64,000 nt of DNA from Mesostigma viride (lineage: Eukaryota > Streptophyta > Mesostigmatophyceae > Mesostigmatales > Mesostigmataceae). The stretch covers positions 1,728,482-1,792,481 of the forward strand of contig RPFO01000389.1 of the NCBI GenBank assembly GCA_009746045.1. Reading direction: 5' to 3'. Below, piece by piece: positions 36,894 to 49,434 of this stretch. The translations under genes and the position numbers were made by a program. Numbering within the stretch: the first letter of the stretch is position 1; every line of letters starts with the position of its first letter. The notes under the pieces were generated by a model, which worked only from the letters and a program-made list of their open reading frames with translations, was not told the origin of the DNA and ran no database searches.

Positions 36894-39075
36894 TGCCCGC
36901 GGCCGGGGCCCTGCTGCCCCCCCGCCGCCCGCCCCGCTTCACCAGCCTGCACCGGCTCCCCGCCGTCATCCAGGCCCGGCAAGCCCTGCGCGACAACAGC
37001 GACCCCGCCCGCTACGCCCGCCTCAAAGCCCATTACCACTCGGCCATGCATCCGGCAGGCGACCAAGCAGCAGGAGGACCTTCATGTTCGCGAGTACTTC
37101 GCCCACCTCAAGGACCAGCACGGCAAGTACGCCTGGACCCGCCTGCGTCACGCCCAACGGCCCGCCGGCGGCGCGCAGCCGGCGCCGCGGACGCTCTCTG
37201 GCTCACCGCAGCAGCAGCTCGACCAGTGGTATTTCTCCCAGTCCCGGCTGCTCGGCGCCCCCCCGCCGCCTCCGCCGCTTGGCCCTCTGGCGGCCGCACG
37301 CCTGGCAGTAGCGCCTGCGGACACGTCCCTGCGCCGCCCACGCCGCCCGCCGCTGAGCAGGACTACACGTACCCAGCCCTGACGGAACCCCTGGCCGACC
37401 CCAACCAGCTCCCGCCGTTCACCGAGCTCGAGCTGAGCACCGCCGCCAAGCAACTCCGCTTCTATGCCGCCGTTGGACCTGACCAGCTCCCAGCCCCGGT
37501 GATTAAGCTGACGGCGCTCACGGGGTTCCTGCTTGACGTCTGCAACCGGATCCTGCTTGCCGACGCGCCGCCGATTCCTGAGTGGCAGCACAGCTACCGT
37601 ATTATGCTGTACAAAAACAAAGGTTCCCCTGACGACCCCACCAACTACAGAGGAGTCTGCATCCAGAGCGCCGCACTCAAGTTGTTCATGCGCATGATCC
37701 TCAACCGCCTCCGTTCTGCTCTCGACTGTCACCGGCTTGGGGAAAGTCAAATGGGCTTCCGTCCTGGGCGCAACACCGTCATGGCCATCTTCGTCGCGCG
37801 TCGCCTCTTCGAGGAAATTGCTCTCCTGCAACCTGCATGGTGAGTTTCCCGCCATCCTGATCTTCGTCGACTTCATCAAGGCTTTTGATTCTGTCCTCTG
37901 GGACGCTCTATGGGCTGTACTTGCTCGAGCTCGCGTCCCCACTCCCCTGATTACCGTCATCCGCACGCTGTATGAGGGGTCGACCACTTCGGTGCGCACT
38001 CAACACGGCATTACCCCGCCATGCCCACTGCAGACCGGCGTCTGGCAGGGTTGCGTCCTGTCGCCGTACCTGTTTATTATTGTAGTGGATTATGTTATGC
38101 GCCAGGCACGTGCTCGCTTTGCTAGCATTGCAGGCCGTGCCCCTGGCCTAGCGATCACGAACGAGCTTGGGGAAGGGGGGCCGACTAACAAGCAGAATTT
38201 ACTAGCTGACCTAATTTATGCCGACGACATCACGCTCATCGAGAAGCCGGAGTCTGCCCAACTTTGGCTGGACTGCCTGGCGCTCGAGGCTCGGGCGGTT
38301 GGTCTAGAAATCAGCCCCAAAACGGAGGCCCTGGCCCTCGGCATGGCAGGGTCCCCACCCACACTCCGCCTCTTAGACGATGCCGAGGTCAACTACCCTC
38401 CTTCAGGCCGCTTCAAGCTGCTCGGCAGTTGGCTTCCCGACTGCGAGGACGACATGACGACACGGATCGGCATGGCGTGGGCGCACCTCCATGACTGTTT
38501 AAAAGGGCAAACCCCTTTGGTTTGCACATTTGTAATGAGGATTTGTACGCTGATTTGCCCTATGTTTCCCACATTATTAGGCACAGGCGCCTGGGCCTAG
38601 CCGGGCACCTGGCCCGCACAGATCAGGTAGATACCTCAGATAGACTAGCTGGCACCAAGCCCGCCCAGCCTGGGCGATATGTCCTAACCTGGCGTGCCCC
38701 CGGCCGCGCGCGGCAGGGCCGCCACCCGTGGACATTTCCGTCATTTCGTGATAGACTCGGCATGGACATGTGCTACACTAGACGTGACGGGCTCACCCCC
38801 GGGCAGCCTCCTGGTTTGTCTGCTGTAATATGGAGGCAGATGGTGCGCAAGGATAGATGGCAAGTAGTGATGAAGGAGACCACCCCCAAGCCTGTGGGGG
38901 CTCCGCGTGTGACCAAGTATGGCATTCATAGCGATTCGGGCCGCGGTGCCCACACCCCTGTGTAACTAGGGCCTAGATAGCTTATACCATCCATTCCATC
39001 CCATGTTCCCCTCCCACTGATCGAGGACTTATGCTCACGGGACGCAGTCACGTGTCTATTAATTAATTAATTAAT
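36893..39075 (+). mobile_element. 5'-truncated LINE copy 2
   Basis: Starts inside the ORF2 linker, and ends with the hairpin and (TTAA)n tail. Very similar to copy 1. No matching target duplication was found. The 3' hairpin has one mismatch (CACGGGAC against GTCACGTG). Confidence 0.95.
37046..38965 (+). pseudogene. LINE copy 2 reverse transcriptase, broken
   Basis: RT motifs FVDFIKAFDSV, GVWQGCVLSPYLF and YADDITLI are intact in the frame 37737-38600. The protein is broken by frame changes near 37840 and by a deletion of about 180 bp near 38495. There the segment equivalent to copy 1's HRRWWSNPALPR to MLRKALNIPF is replaced by about 15 unrelated bases. The C-terminal part (ARTDQVDTSDRLAG onward) is in another frame. 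It shows only a few substitutions from copy 1, so the family was recently active. Confidence 0.93.
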
Positions 39076-40299
39076 AACGATTGGTATAGCCAACGATGTC
39101 GACGTACGGAAAGCCTCTGCTCTATGACGAGAAGGCATCTGGCGTTGGTGCAACTGGAATCAGGCCAGTGCCATGTTCGGCACCGTGCACGCGGAAATAA
39201 GGCGCCGTCACGTTAGATAGCACTGCTGATCGAGGACGAGCTGCGCCTGCCTGCCCATATTTACCCATATTGAACCCATAAATATTTACCCATATTTACC
39301 CTCAATATTTGCCCATATTGAGTTTGTCTCGCATCGCACTGCATTATTGCTGGCCAGACTTTGCTGCCTTTATGCCCGACAGACTGGTTCACGAACCGTT
39401 TTAATTTGCTGCGTGCGTGGCTCCGGCCCTTCCATGGCAATGTTTGCAATTTCGCACGTTTTTGTTGTGATTGTTGGCACATACTCTGTACATAGCCATG
39501 CACATGACATACTGCATGAAGGTCGCAAAGTTAGGTATAGTTTCTGTTTGTAAATATTGAGTTCTTGCTTCACACACGGTTCCTTGAAATGAAGGCCCTG
39601 GCCGAAGCTCGTTGCTCGCCAAAGCCTTCTTGTGTCGAAGAACAGCGGTTCTCAGTGGGAACATGAAAGAGACGTTGCCAGGCATTGTAAGATTTCCAAC
39701 CACACACTTGTCCTGTAACCATGCAATTCATTCCATTTGCGTTATGAAGCTGGCAGCTTGTTCGAGCCTGCAAGGTTCCATTAATTGCAGTTTGGCACAC
39801 GTTACAAGAAGTAGGCTCCTTGAATTTAGGCTGCTTTCTCGCTTATTTTTGCTGATGCTATAGGCAACATTGGACTTTACACAAACTTGAGTCCCACCCG
39901 CATCCAACCCCCCCAATCATCCATCCACTCCGTCCCTACCCACCCAATTATACCACCGTCTTCCCGCCCACTCTTGAACTAATCAGCCCACCCCCCCAGC
40001 CCAAGACACAGGCGAATGCCCATGTAGCCACCCATGTGCGCGTGCCTAAAGCCACTCAACTAGCTAGCTAGGCTGCATATACGTGCCATGGGGGCATAAT
40101 AGGTGCATGGGCGCAGGTGCACATGCAGGCCCGCAGGCATGCACACGAGCAGGCAGGTAGGCAGGTTGACAGATGGGTGGGCAGATAGGCGGGTGGCAGA
40201 CTTGCAGGCGGGCAGGCGGGAGGATGGGCAGAACGTTGGGTGGACAGGCGAGTAAGAAGGTCGTTGGGTCCAAGCAACCCGTTTATTGGTGATGGATTA
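39076..40299. other. No recognised gene; short repeats
   Basis: Contains a CCCATATTTAC-type repeat at about 39254-39320 and a degenerate purine-rich GGCA-type repeat at 40100-40260. Small open frames exist on both strands but have no recognisable content. Confidence 0.5.
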
Positions 40300-40740
40300 A
40301 TGTGTGTGGCGCATGTGTGCAAGTCTGCCTGTGTTTGTGTGCGTTTGTATGCATGTGCACGTGTGCTGGTGGGTGTGTGCACATTTGTTTGCATGTGTGT
40401 GTTAGTGTGTTAGTGTGTGCGCATGTGTTAGCGTGCGCACGTGGGTGTGTGCATGCGTGTGATATTGTGTGCATACATGTGTATGTCACAGTGTGCATGG
40501 ATGCATGTGTGCATGTGTGCATGTGTGCATGTGTGCATGTGTGCATGTGTGCATGTGTGCGTGTGTGCGTGTGTGCGTGTGTGCGTGTGTGCGTGTGTGC
40601 GTGTGTGCGTGTGTGCGTGTGTGCGTGTGTGCGTGTGTGCGTGTGTGCGTGTGTGCGTGTGTGCGTGTGTGCGTGAACATCTATGTGCATGTGTATGTAT
40701 GTGGGCGTTTGTGTGTGTGCATGTGTGTGTGCTGGGGGGT
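40300..40740. repeat. TGTGCRTG microsatellite
   Basis: A purine-pyrimidine alternating repeat, TGTGCATG to about 40558 and TGTGCGTG to about 40673, with looser flanks. It has strong Z-DNA potential. The open frames across it (Cys-Val-Arg-Ala or Thr-His repeats on either strand) are artefacts. Confidence 0.97.
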
Positions 40741-41657
40741 AGGATGGATAGGGAAAAGAAAGTGTGCAAGGTGTGGGGGAGTTAAATGTTTCACCTCGCG
40801 GCAAAAGTCGTTGTGCCTGCCGCGTGTATTGACAAGCAGCTGTGGGCACGGTTGCAGCAATTAAGTGAGTACACGCCAAGGGCCTACACGGTTCATGCAC
40901 TAGCACACAGTCAGTGGGACGAAACATCTGCACATATTACTTGGGTTCATCAATTTTGCACATTGCCGGCTTGGGTTCATCAACTGGATTCTGCACCTTA
41001 CACTTGCATGGCTCATGGTTTCAATCGCTGCTCAATTGACGGAAAATGCACAGGCCATCAGCATTCAGATATGTTAATCCTGAAAAGTGACCTTCCACAC
41101 CAGGAGAATGAAGGTCGATGCTGCTTTGACGTATGAGCCTAATCCACGTGCTCTCGGAGGTCTCCACCTCGGCAGGAGCACCTGCAGGCGTCGTGGCTTG
41201 CTTGCCTCAAGCAATATGCGCGTGCTGAAAGCTACCGGGGTATAGGCAGAGTTACATTATCTCCCCGGACAAAGCACCTCTTACATAAACCTTCCTCGGC
41301 AACGAAGCTCTGAGCAGCGCTATATTGTCGTGGCCGGACTTCATCGTCGCCAGCTTCAAAAGCTGTTTGATTCATCCAAGGAAAATGCGTGCATGGTAGA
41401 CAGATCATAAGATGCCCGGGCGTATAGACATGACAAGCGACTGCTTAGTAGATAGCGCTACTCGCGTTTTCCCTCGACTCAGTTCGTTAAGGCGCCAAAT
41501 CCAATGTAGCCAATGCACGTGGGTGTGACCAGAATACAGAGCCTTTAGTGCACGCGGCAATATTGTTTGGTCTGTCGCACAAGTGCTGTTGTGTTTGCAA
41601 TTATTCTGCTCGCTCAGATGCAGGATTAACTTCGGCTTGATTTCTTTCTTACATAAT
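40741..41657. other. No recognised gene
   Basis: A 117-codon frame (40786-41136) and smaller ones show no family likeness. A short direct repeat, TTGGGTTCATCAA, occurs at about 40940 and 40971. Confidence 0.4.
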
Positions 41658-42200
41658 TAAGATCACTGAGCTCCCAAGAAGACCAGCATTTGATTGAATA
41701 CAATAAGTGGAGCCCTGCCACAAATGCAGCAGTTAACAGTGGCCTTAAGGTTTCTCAATCCGCACGGGGAAGCAAGAAGCCTCCAGGGTGGGAGGGAGGG
41801 GGAAGAAACAATAGCGGATCATTGCCTGCCTAGCTTGCTTATTAAGGCATGGCCCGCCGACTGACACAAGCTGACATCATCCTAAATTAAGTAACACCAG
41901 CATGCATCACACGCCGGCCTGAACAGTGCTGAAAACGCCACTACAAACAACGTGGCCACGCACCCCCAGGCTAGTGCGTTAACCGTACAGGTAGTTGTAC
42001 AAGGTTCCCAAGTCTGACAAACAAGAAACCTGCCCATCGACCCCTTGGGCCGGTCCGAATCCACTATACAATAGTTTATCACGACCCGCTAAAGAAACCA
42101 AATCAGCCAAAGATTCGTTAAGCAACCAGCCGACCCTACAGGTCCCCACCTAACCTCAGCTGGTGCAACCAAACACGAATCTTTGCAAGCAAGTCGTATA
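41658..42200. repeat. T1-P1 repeat unit (short form)
   Basis: T1 (41658 to about 41750) matches 45553-45650; P1 (41814-42200) matches 46528-46909. Between them is a short G-rich junction (GGGTGGGAGGGAGGGGG) instead of the ~880-bp middle present in the long form, exactly parallel to R1 versus R2 at 21908-26513. Confidence 0.8.
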
Positions 42201-42203
42201 AGG

Positions 42204-45200
42204 CTCGGTGTTCTCTGAACGTAGTTTCTTTATAATAGATGAGAATGAACGCCGCTATGTGAGTGGTACTACGGGACGGTGGGCCTTGGGCTGGACCGGT
42301 TCCATGAGTTAGAATTAGTTGGCCAGTTTTGTATGGCCATTTCTAGTTCGTTAAGTTAAGGAGCAATTAAGTTACTGTTGCTGACGGCTCATGAGGCGAG
42401 CCCGGGCTACGCCGCCCTATAAAGTGCCATTTGCACGATGTTCGAGGTCTCTTTTTCTTGTAATCGGATGTATGGGGTATGGGTATGGCGGATTACAAGA
42501 AATTTAATGCTGCCCTAATCGCGTCAGCCTTTTTGGCTGGCGGTGGTTGATTAGAGATGGCGCGTGACTGACATAGCATGAACAGTCACGTGACTGTGAA
42601 AAAGAAATTAAACATTACCCTCGTCGGTTTTCTCCTCGCAGCTGGGTTCTTGGCCGACGAGAGACTATAAAATACTTCGCGTTTGCCTGCGCGTGGCACC
42701 TGTACGGAACTCTGAAACCATGAGTAAGTCTTCCGTGCCACGCGCAGTGCCTACCGCTTTGCTGCGGAATGTCGCAGCAGGGTTGCAGTTCCTGACTGCT
42801 GACTGCCGAAGGAAGGGTGGTCGGGTTACTTTTAGTGGGCATTGTGATGGACGACAAATCTGTCGGCCCTCGCGTAAGTAGAAAAATATTTACCAGCATC
42901 CGCTCTTATGGGTGCGTGAGGTCTCGGAAATGTGGTAGGGACGAACTCCGGGATTATGCAATATTTCGATTCAGACCGGGACTGGTCCGCCGAACTGGTC
43001 CGCCGATGTGGTCAAATTTGACCACAACACACGTAACGTAACTGTACCGCGTAATTCCGTGACCTGCGACGTAAGTGACGTAACGTAAATATGTCCGGCG
43101 GGTCGGGGCAGACCCAACCTCAATGAAAATGCATAGGTTGGGTAGGTAATTGCGCCATAGCACAGTAAATACCACCACTTTCTTGCAGGCAGTCACGTGA
43201 CTTTTGCTAACATTTTTTACCGTTGCGCGCGCGCATAGCAAGATATGGCTGTCAGCGCGCCATTTTGTGGCAATTTTGGGTTCCGCGGCTTGAAATGGGT
43301 CAGATGATGACCCCTGAACGATGATGCATTATTTTGGTACGTCAAGAATGATCAGATTTATGCTGTTGAGGAAATACGCAGTGGCTATTACCTCTGTCTT
43401 GGTAGTCACTGTCAGACGAGACGTCCCGTTTGGTATCGCCGGTTTCCTTTGGTTCTTGGGAGTTTCCGTCTGCCTGGGCCTCCCGCGTCTTTACGAAAGT
43501 CCGTTGCGCCATTTGCTGGGGACGTGGACGCGTTAGACGTCGTCTTTGCACATATCTTCAACATGGTAATGATGACAGATGCATGGATAGAGCGGCTATG
43601 GCCGCCTCTCCCACTAGTAGCTGCATACGTGACGTATGAGCTTGCCGGCCAGCGGAACCCAGCCAGGTCATGATCGAGGCAGGTACGGCAATGCGTTTGC
43701 ACGTTGTTTGCAGGGAAACTCGTACGTCCTTACATGTCTTTTGATGAGTAGGATAGTGTTATTGCAACAGCTTTCCATGCCTGCTCTAGGAGGCGGGTAT
43801 TAGCCATTATGGTGCACAATTTGTGGCACTTCTTTGGGGGATAACATTTAGTGATGGCAAGTTGGCGTCATGTTTGGATTCCAGCAGGTTTGGCACTCTA
43901 TTGTGGTCATTTATATTGCATATATAGCATGGCATTTTTCTCCATTTGGGGTGTTCGTAGTCATGTGTCAATATGAGCATGGTGCCGTGTGTAAAATGCA
44001 ATTCTGAGTGCACCCCCCCCCGTTAATTGGGGGACCCTGAACATTCTAATAAAAATATCCAACCATGATTTTGGTGTTTAGAATCCTCCCCCGGAGAAAA
44101 CGGGGGGGTTAACTTTTTCTAACACGAAAAAGTTCGTCTTTTGTCCAACTTTGACTGAAGATAACATCCAGGGCACTGAATGGACTCGTGATATTATTGC
44201 ATATTCTGAAAGCCCTTGAAGTGTAAATATTCCTGGCATCTTGGTTGAGGGTGTTTGGAGTTGTGGTCTAGGAGTTATGATTTTTTTCATTTTCAGGGGT
44301 AAAAAAACCAAAATAAGTGCTGGCGGACCAGTCCGGCGGACCAGTCCGGCGGGCCAGTTTAACAGACGGACCTGGGCCGGGCAGGACCAAATATTTTGGC
44401 CGGCCCAGTTGCGCTTGCGCTTTATCGGCCGCTGGGGTGTGTGATGAGAGCCTGCTCATCAACTAAAACCTGAAATATGGAAAGTTACTCCCCCAGGTGA
44501 CAACGTTGACAGTAATCAAGATATGGTGGCAACGGGTGGCGTCTTTCAAGTTGTCGTCACGTCAGGGCGACACTGGTCCTTGAGGGTGGCGTCTTCTTCC
44601 TTGTCTTTGCGTGCACATTCAACACCCTCTTTTACTGGCCGAGGGTGGAAGGCTGGGGGGGGCCCTGCGAAGGGTTATTGTGGATGAGGCTCGCTACAGC
44701 TGCCGGCGATTGTAATGGTCGTGACCGTTGCGGCAGGGCAGCCCCGAGAGCCACTGAGCGAAAGTGGTTGGCGGAGCTTTGGTGATAAAGCACCAGGAAA
44801 GGGGGGTTGGGTAACGAGAACTACAATCAATCATGAAATGGGTGCAGTGTGGCAGGCTCACTCATGGGTTCTGTAATTGCCCACTTATTGTTTTAATCAA
44901 ATGTTGGTGGATTGGTAATAGTGGGAATAGAATCGGTGTTCTCTGAACGTAGTTTCTTTATAATAGATGAGAATGAACGCCGCTATGTGAGTGGTACTAC
45001 GGGACGGTGGGCCTTGGGCTGGACCGGTTCCATGAGTTAGAATTAGTTGGCCAGTTTTGTATGGCCATTTCTAGTTCGTTAAAAGTAGCAATTAAGTTAC
45101 TGTTGCTGACGGCGCATGAGGCGAGCCCGGGCTACGCCGCCCTAAAGTGCCATTTGCACGATGTTCTAGGTCTCTTTTTCTTGTCCCACCCTCCCTCCCT

Positions 45201-45343
45201 CTTCTTGTGTTTGTTTCTAGGGTAACGAGAACTACAATCAATCATGAAATGGGTGCAGCGTGGCAGGCTCACTCATGGGTTCTGTAATTGCCCACTTATT
45301 GTTTTAATCAAATGTTGGTGGATTGGTAATAGTGGGAATAGAA
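42204..45343. repeat. Insert bounded by direct repeats between P1 and Q1
   Basis: Direct repeats U1 (42204-42461) and U2 (44933-45184) enclose about 2.5 kb. U2 is itself bracketed by two ~124-bp direct repeats (44809-44932 and 45220-45343). By comparison with the P2-Q2 junction near 46910, the whole block seems to be an insertion between P1 and Q1. No gag, pol or transposase is seen inside; only small frames such as 42720-42881 and 43449-43673 occur. It may be a non-autonomous LTR-like element. A TATAAAA box (about 42665) precedes a 12-bp inverted repeat (42688-42699, 42735-42746). Confidence 0.55.
42978..44360. mobile_element. Possible inverted-repeat element with doubled arms
   Basis: GACTGGTCCGCCG followed by ACTGGTCCGCC at about 42978-43005 recurs inverted at about 44325-44350. 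The repeated half-arm and ~1.35-kb spacing suggest terminal or subterminal repeats of a DNA element. Exact borders and target duplication were not found. Confidence 0.4.
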
Positions 45344-45347
45344 CTAG

Positions 45348-47127
45348 AATTAATTTTCTCGGACCACTAATTAATAGCCACCGACCCTTATAAACAACCG
45401 GGTCATCCAAGGAAAGTTCGGGCGAACAGGAAACCCTTTGTACAGATCGAATTAGTCAGCTCATGTCGCAGACAGCCTTCCACATCCAGGCCAAGGCATA
45501 GCGGCCCTATCTTTCCTGCATGCGTTAATTAAACTATATTCAGAGAAAACCGATTAAGATCACTGAGCTCCCAAGAAGACCAGCATTTGATTGAATACAA
45601 TATAAAGTGGAGCCCTGCCACAAATGCAGCAGTTAACAGTGGCAGTTCTCAATCCGCATGCGGAAGCAAGAAGCCTCCACCCAATTACCCCCCCCTGGCG
45701 CCAACCCCATTGCGCCGATTAAATTCATGACCACCGTGCGCGAAAGAGCGTGTCGCAACATCTTAAATGGCGACTCAGCCCGCGCTAGGCTATATTAACC
45801 CCCGCAGGGGCCCGCTGGTTCAATGCGACGCAAGCCGGTGACCACCCCAAAAGCAAGCCCCCCAAAAGAGCCAGCATTTCGCAATTCCGGAATCGTCCAA
45901 AAAGGAAAGAGGTTTTACGACACCATAATAGACTGAGCCGCGCAGCAGGTGCTGAGACGAAAAGGAACGACAAAGGTCTGGCGTAGCCTCGCCTCCCTAA
46001 GACGCCCTCCCCAACTCGAGTCTCGCAATAGGGAAATTTCTAGCTTCGGAGCGCAACTCTCGCGCGGCTCCTATTGTCCCCAACTACCCCTCCTCGGCAG
46101 GGGCAGCTGGACAACTGACCTGCCGCCACAAAAAATAATTTATGAAAAAAACAGGCCGTTGCTGACAGGAACCTGGTTCGGGACCTTATGAGCCCAGGTC
46201 ACTTCCCACGCACCATCGCAAGGTGGCAAGCCTGCGATGTGACACTAGAGCTGTTTTAGTGACTTATGAACAGCTCCGCCGAAGCTGGTCAAACCGCCGA
46301 AGTAGCGCCCCATCCTTCGCCCATGTCAAAAAGACCCACAGCCGGGGAAAAACGACATGGGGGTAAATTTAAATTTTCTTTCCGTTGCACGACCAACTAT
46401 ACTATGCTTGGTCGGACAACTTAGCGGTTGTGCCACCATCTGCCTCGGCTACAAGACAGATGCAACCCGCGCTAGAATGTGCAATTTTGCACAGGCGGCC
46501 ATTGCCGCCATTGGGAAAGAAACAATTGCGGATCATTGCCTGCCTAGCTTGCTTAAGGCATGGCCCGCCGACACACACGCTGACATCATCCTAAATTAAG
46601 TAACACCGGCATGCGTCACACGCCGGCCTGAACAGTGCTGAAAACGTCACCACAAACAACGTGGCCACGCACCCCCAGGCTAGTGCGTTAACCGTACAGG
46701 TAGTTGTACAAGGTTCCCAAGTCTGACAAACAAGAAACTCGCCCATCGATCCCTTGGGCCGGTCCGAATCCACTATACAATAGTTAATCACGACTCACTA
46801 AAGAAACCAAATCAGCCAAAGATTTGTCAAGCAGCCAGCCGAGCCTACAGGTTCCCACCTAACCTCAGCTGGTGCAACCAAACACGAATCTTTGCAAGCA
46901 AGTCGTATAACACCTACAATTAATTTTCTCGGACCACTAATTAATAGCCACCGACCCTTATAAACAACCGGGTCATCCAAGGAAAATTTGGGCGAACAGG
47001 AAACCCTTTGTACAGATCGAATTAGTCAGCTCATGTCGCAGACAGCCTTCCACATCCAGGCATGCAAGGCATAGCGGCCCTATCTTTCCTGCATGCGTTA
47101 ATTAAACTATATTCAGAGAAAACCGAT
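45348..47127. repeat. Q1-T2-middle-P2-Q2 repeat unit (long form)
   Basis: About 208-bp direct repeats Q1 (45348-45554) and Q2 (46918-47127) flank T2, a ~880-bp GC-rich middle, and P2. The middle contains AATTTCTAGCTT and CCCTCCTCGGC blocks also found, diverged, in R2 (about 25645-25705). The arrangement fits either a tandem T-middle-P-Q satellite-like unit or a small element with terminal direct repeats. No coding recognised. Confidence 0.65.
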
Positions 47128-47540
47128 TTCTTCAGCTAAAGCTTCTGCAAAAACTCTCTAATTACCCTCGTGTGCAGGTCATACGGCTGAAATTCCTCTA
47201 GCTTTCGTAGCCATGGCTGAATTTTGCTTCCAGGTACTGAACACGGCCTGCACCTCGACCCCCGAAGACGTAAAGGCATTACGTCGGAGTTTACGTACAG
47301 ATCTGTAATAAAAAAACAGATCTGTATATACGCATAGCCATCTGTATTTTTCGGGCCCTAACTTTACAGATCTGTAAAAAGCTCTAACTTTAATTCGGTT
47401 CAGCCGAAAGGCCCTTCGGAATTAGATAATTACGTTTTATTGGTTGGAAGAAGAAGTCCACCTGTCCAATTAATTAATTATTAGTTAGTTTGTTTGGTTA
47501 CCGAACAACCGTTGAGCTGGCTCATGGCTGCGCAATTTAA
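47128..47540. repeat. Spacer with repeated ACAGATCTGT palindromes
   Basis: The 10-bp palindrome ACAGATCTGT occurs at about 47298, 47320 and 47374, each followed by a run of A/T, with a partial copy near 47340. Otherwise no gene is seen between the Q2 repeat and TTAA element C. Confidence 0.6.
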
Positions 47541-49430
47541 GGGGACATGACACCCCAAAAGGGCACTTTTCTGGAAACCATACCTAGGCATGTGATAAAA
47601 ATCCAGTTATGATGGGGGACCATAAATATGATTTAAAAAAAAAATTTCCGACCACTTGGGGGGGTACTACCCCCCACCATGTGACAGTTATGTGCTAAAA
47701 ATAGAAAAGGACGCTATTTTTGGCCGATTTTCCCTAGAACAATGGGCAAACCCAATGTGGCCAAATCATATATTCCCATCTAGTTGCAACCCTTGCCATT
47801 AATTCCAGCTAGTTTGCAGGTCAGAATAAGCATGTTTAGACACATTGAAATAATTTAGCCCAAAACACGTATTTTTTGGTGCCTAAAAAAATTAATCAAA
47901 TCATAGACACATGCAATGGGGTCAAATCTTATATTCAAAATTGGCCCAGGGTTGCAATCACACAGCCCCAAAGTTTCAGCTCATTCTGACCACGTTTACC
48001 CACATTGAAATATGGTCATGTGCAAAAAAAAATTGATCGCTTTTTGTGGTTTGGAGCTCAAACACCACCACAAAGACACCCTTGCCCACCACAAACTGGG
48101 CCAAAACAAGTGCAATTAATTAAATTAATGTATCACGAAGCTTGCCACCAAACTACAGGTCATTCTGACCTAGTTTGCCCATATTACATCTTGTTATAGC
48201 TGCCAGCCTGCATGCTTGGTGCACCATGACATGAGGCAATACCATGAGCACATTCCTAAACTTGCCCCCTGCAAATGGGGCAGAACCACGAAAAACAAAT
48301 GCTAGATGCTTGAAGAAAACAACCACCAACTCTTTAACCATTATGAGCAGGGGTGACCGCTTGCGGGAATCACTCATAGCCAACACCATGTCATGACGCT
48401 TATGGATAAAAGGTGCATCCTTCATAGCCATAACGACCTGATCCCTGTCATCTAGGAAGTACAAGCCATGTTTAATGGAGGCTAAACAGGTGGGGATGTG
48501 ATAAGTAACTCACATATTCTCACCTTCCATACAACAACCTTGTTTTCCAGAAGGCTGAAGAGCCATGACAGGCGTTTATGAGCTCGCCAGCTCCTTGCAA
48601 CGGTGATGCCGCTCCCAGGCAGCTAGGGTCCTTGACTACGCAATATAGAATGTCTACCGTGTGAAAACCTCCATACAGGAAGCGTAGCAAAGCCAGATAA
48701 CTGCCCGATCAAATCTGGGTAGCTGTAGGAAGCATGGCATACGCAGCGTAAGGAAAACCATTGAAAGCTGCGGAAAATCTGATAGCACAACTGCAACAAG
48801 TGGAGAACAAAATAGCAAGAAGAACCCAGAAACGGCGCCAAAATTTTCATGCCAGGTTCATTAAGAGCGCAAACAGACTGGGCGGTGACATGCGGCAAAT
48901 CAACGTACCACGGCCGGCATTATTTCCTACCCAGGCGCGCAAGAAAAGCCAGCCAACCATGGATGGATTAACCGCGGATCGCGCAGGCCTGAACGAAATC
49001 ATTTTAGAAATGACAGGAAATGGCCGCAGATCGAAGACGCTTAGGTTATTTTCATGGTGTCCGTTACTAAACGGCTCTTACTGCATCAATACAACCCACG
49101 AATATCGAGTTCTACCGTCGCAGGCACGCATGCTAGATTATTCATCGCGGCCAAATTGTTGGATGAGACCCCCGTGCAAATCTGTACCAACAAAGGCAGC
49201 GAATTTGCAAATAGTGCAGATCTGGCTATGAAACATCATAATAGAACATCACTTTTAACCATCGGCTTAATTTTTCGGCCTGTCGCCCGCCGGATTAGCC
49301 ATATTTTAACGGAACGCACGTCGCCATGGCCACCTCCGCACGGTGCGCGCACTGTGCACCACAATTTCACGGTCCGTCGGTACCGTCCCGACTTTTTTGG
49401 CGCCAAAAAAGTCCCGGGTGTCATGTCCCC
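47541..49430. mobile_element. TTAA-target DNA transposon C
   Basis: Flanked by TTAA (47537-47540, 49431-49434); perfect 15-bp terminal repeats GGGGACATGACACCC. Length 1,890 bp. Its left ~150 bp match the right end of element A, and its right ~120 bp match the left ends of A and B, so it lies inverted relative to them. Its left end is the uninterrupted form of the site where the LINE entered element A. Frames such as 48153-48464 (minus) and 48761-49231 (plus) are open but unrecognised; probably non-autonomous. Confidence 0.93.
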
Positions 49431-49434
49431 TTAA

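Noticed and set aside
36891-39080. Target duplication of LINE copy 2
   Set aside because: The bases on either side (GGGTGG and TAACGATTGG) do not match; borders may be rearranged.
40300-40933. Long open frames on both strands (Cys-Val or Thr-His repeats)
   Set aside because: They are produced by the TGTGCRTG microsatellite, whose 8-bp unit keeps several frames open; no other coding signal.
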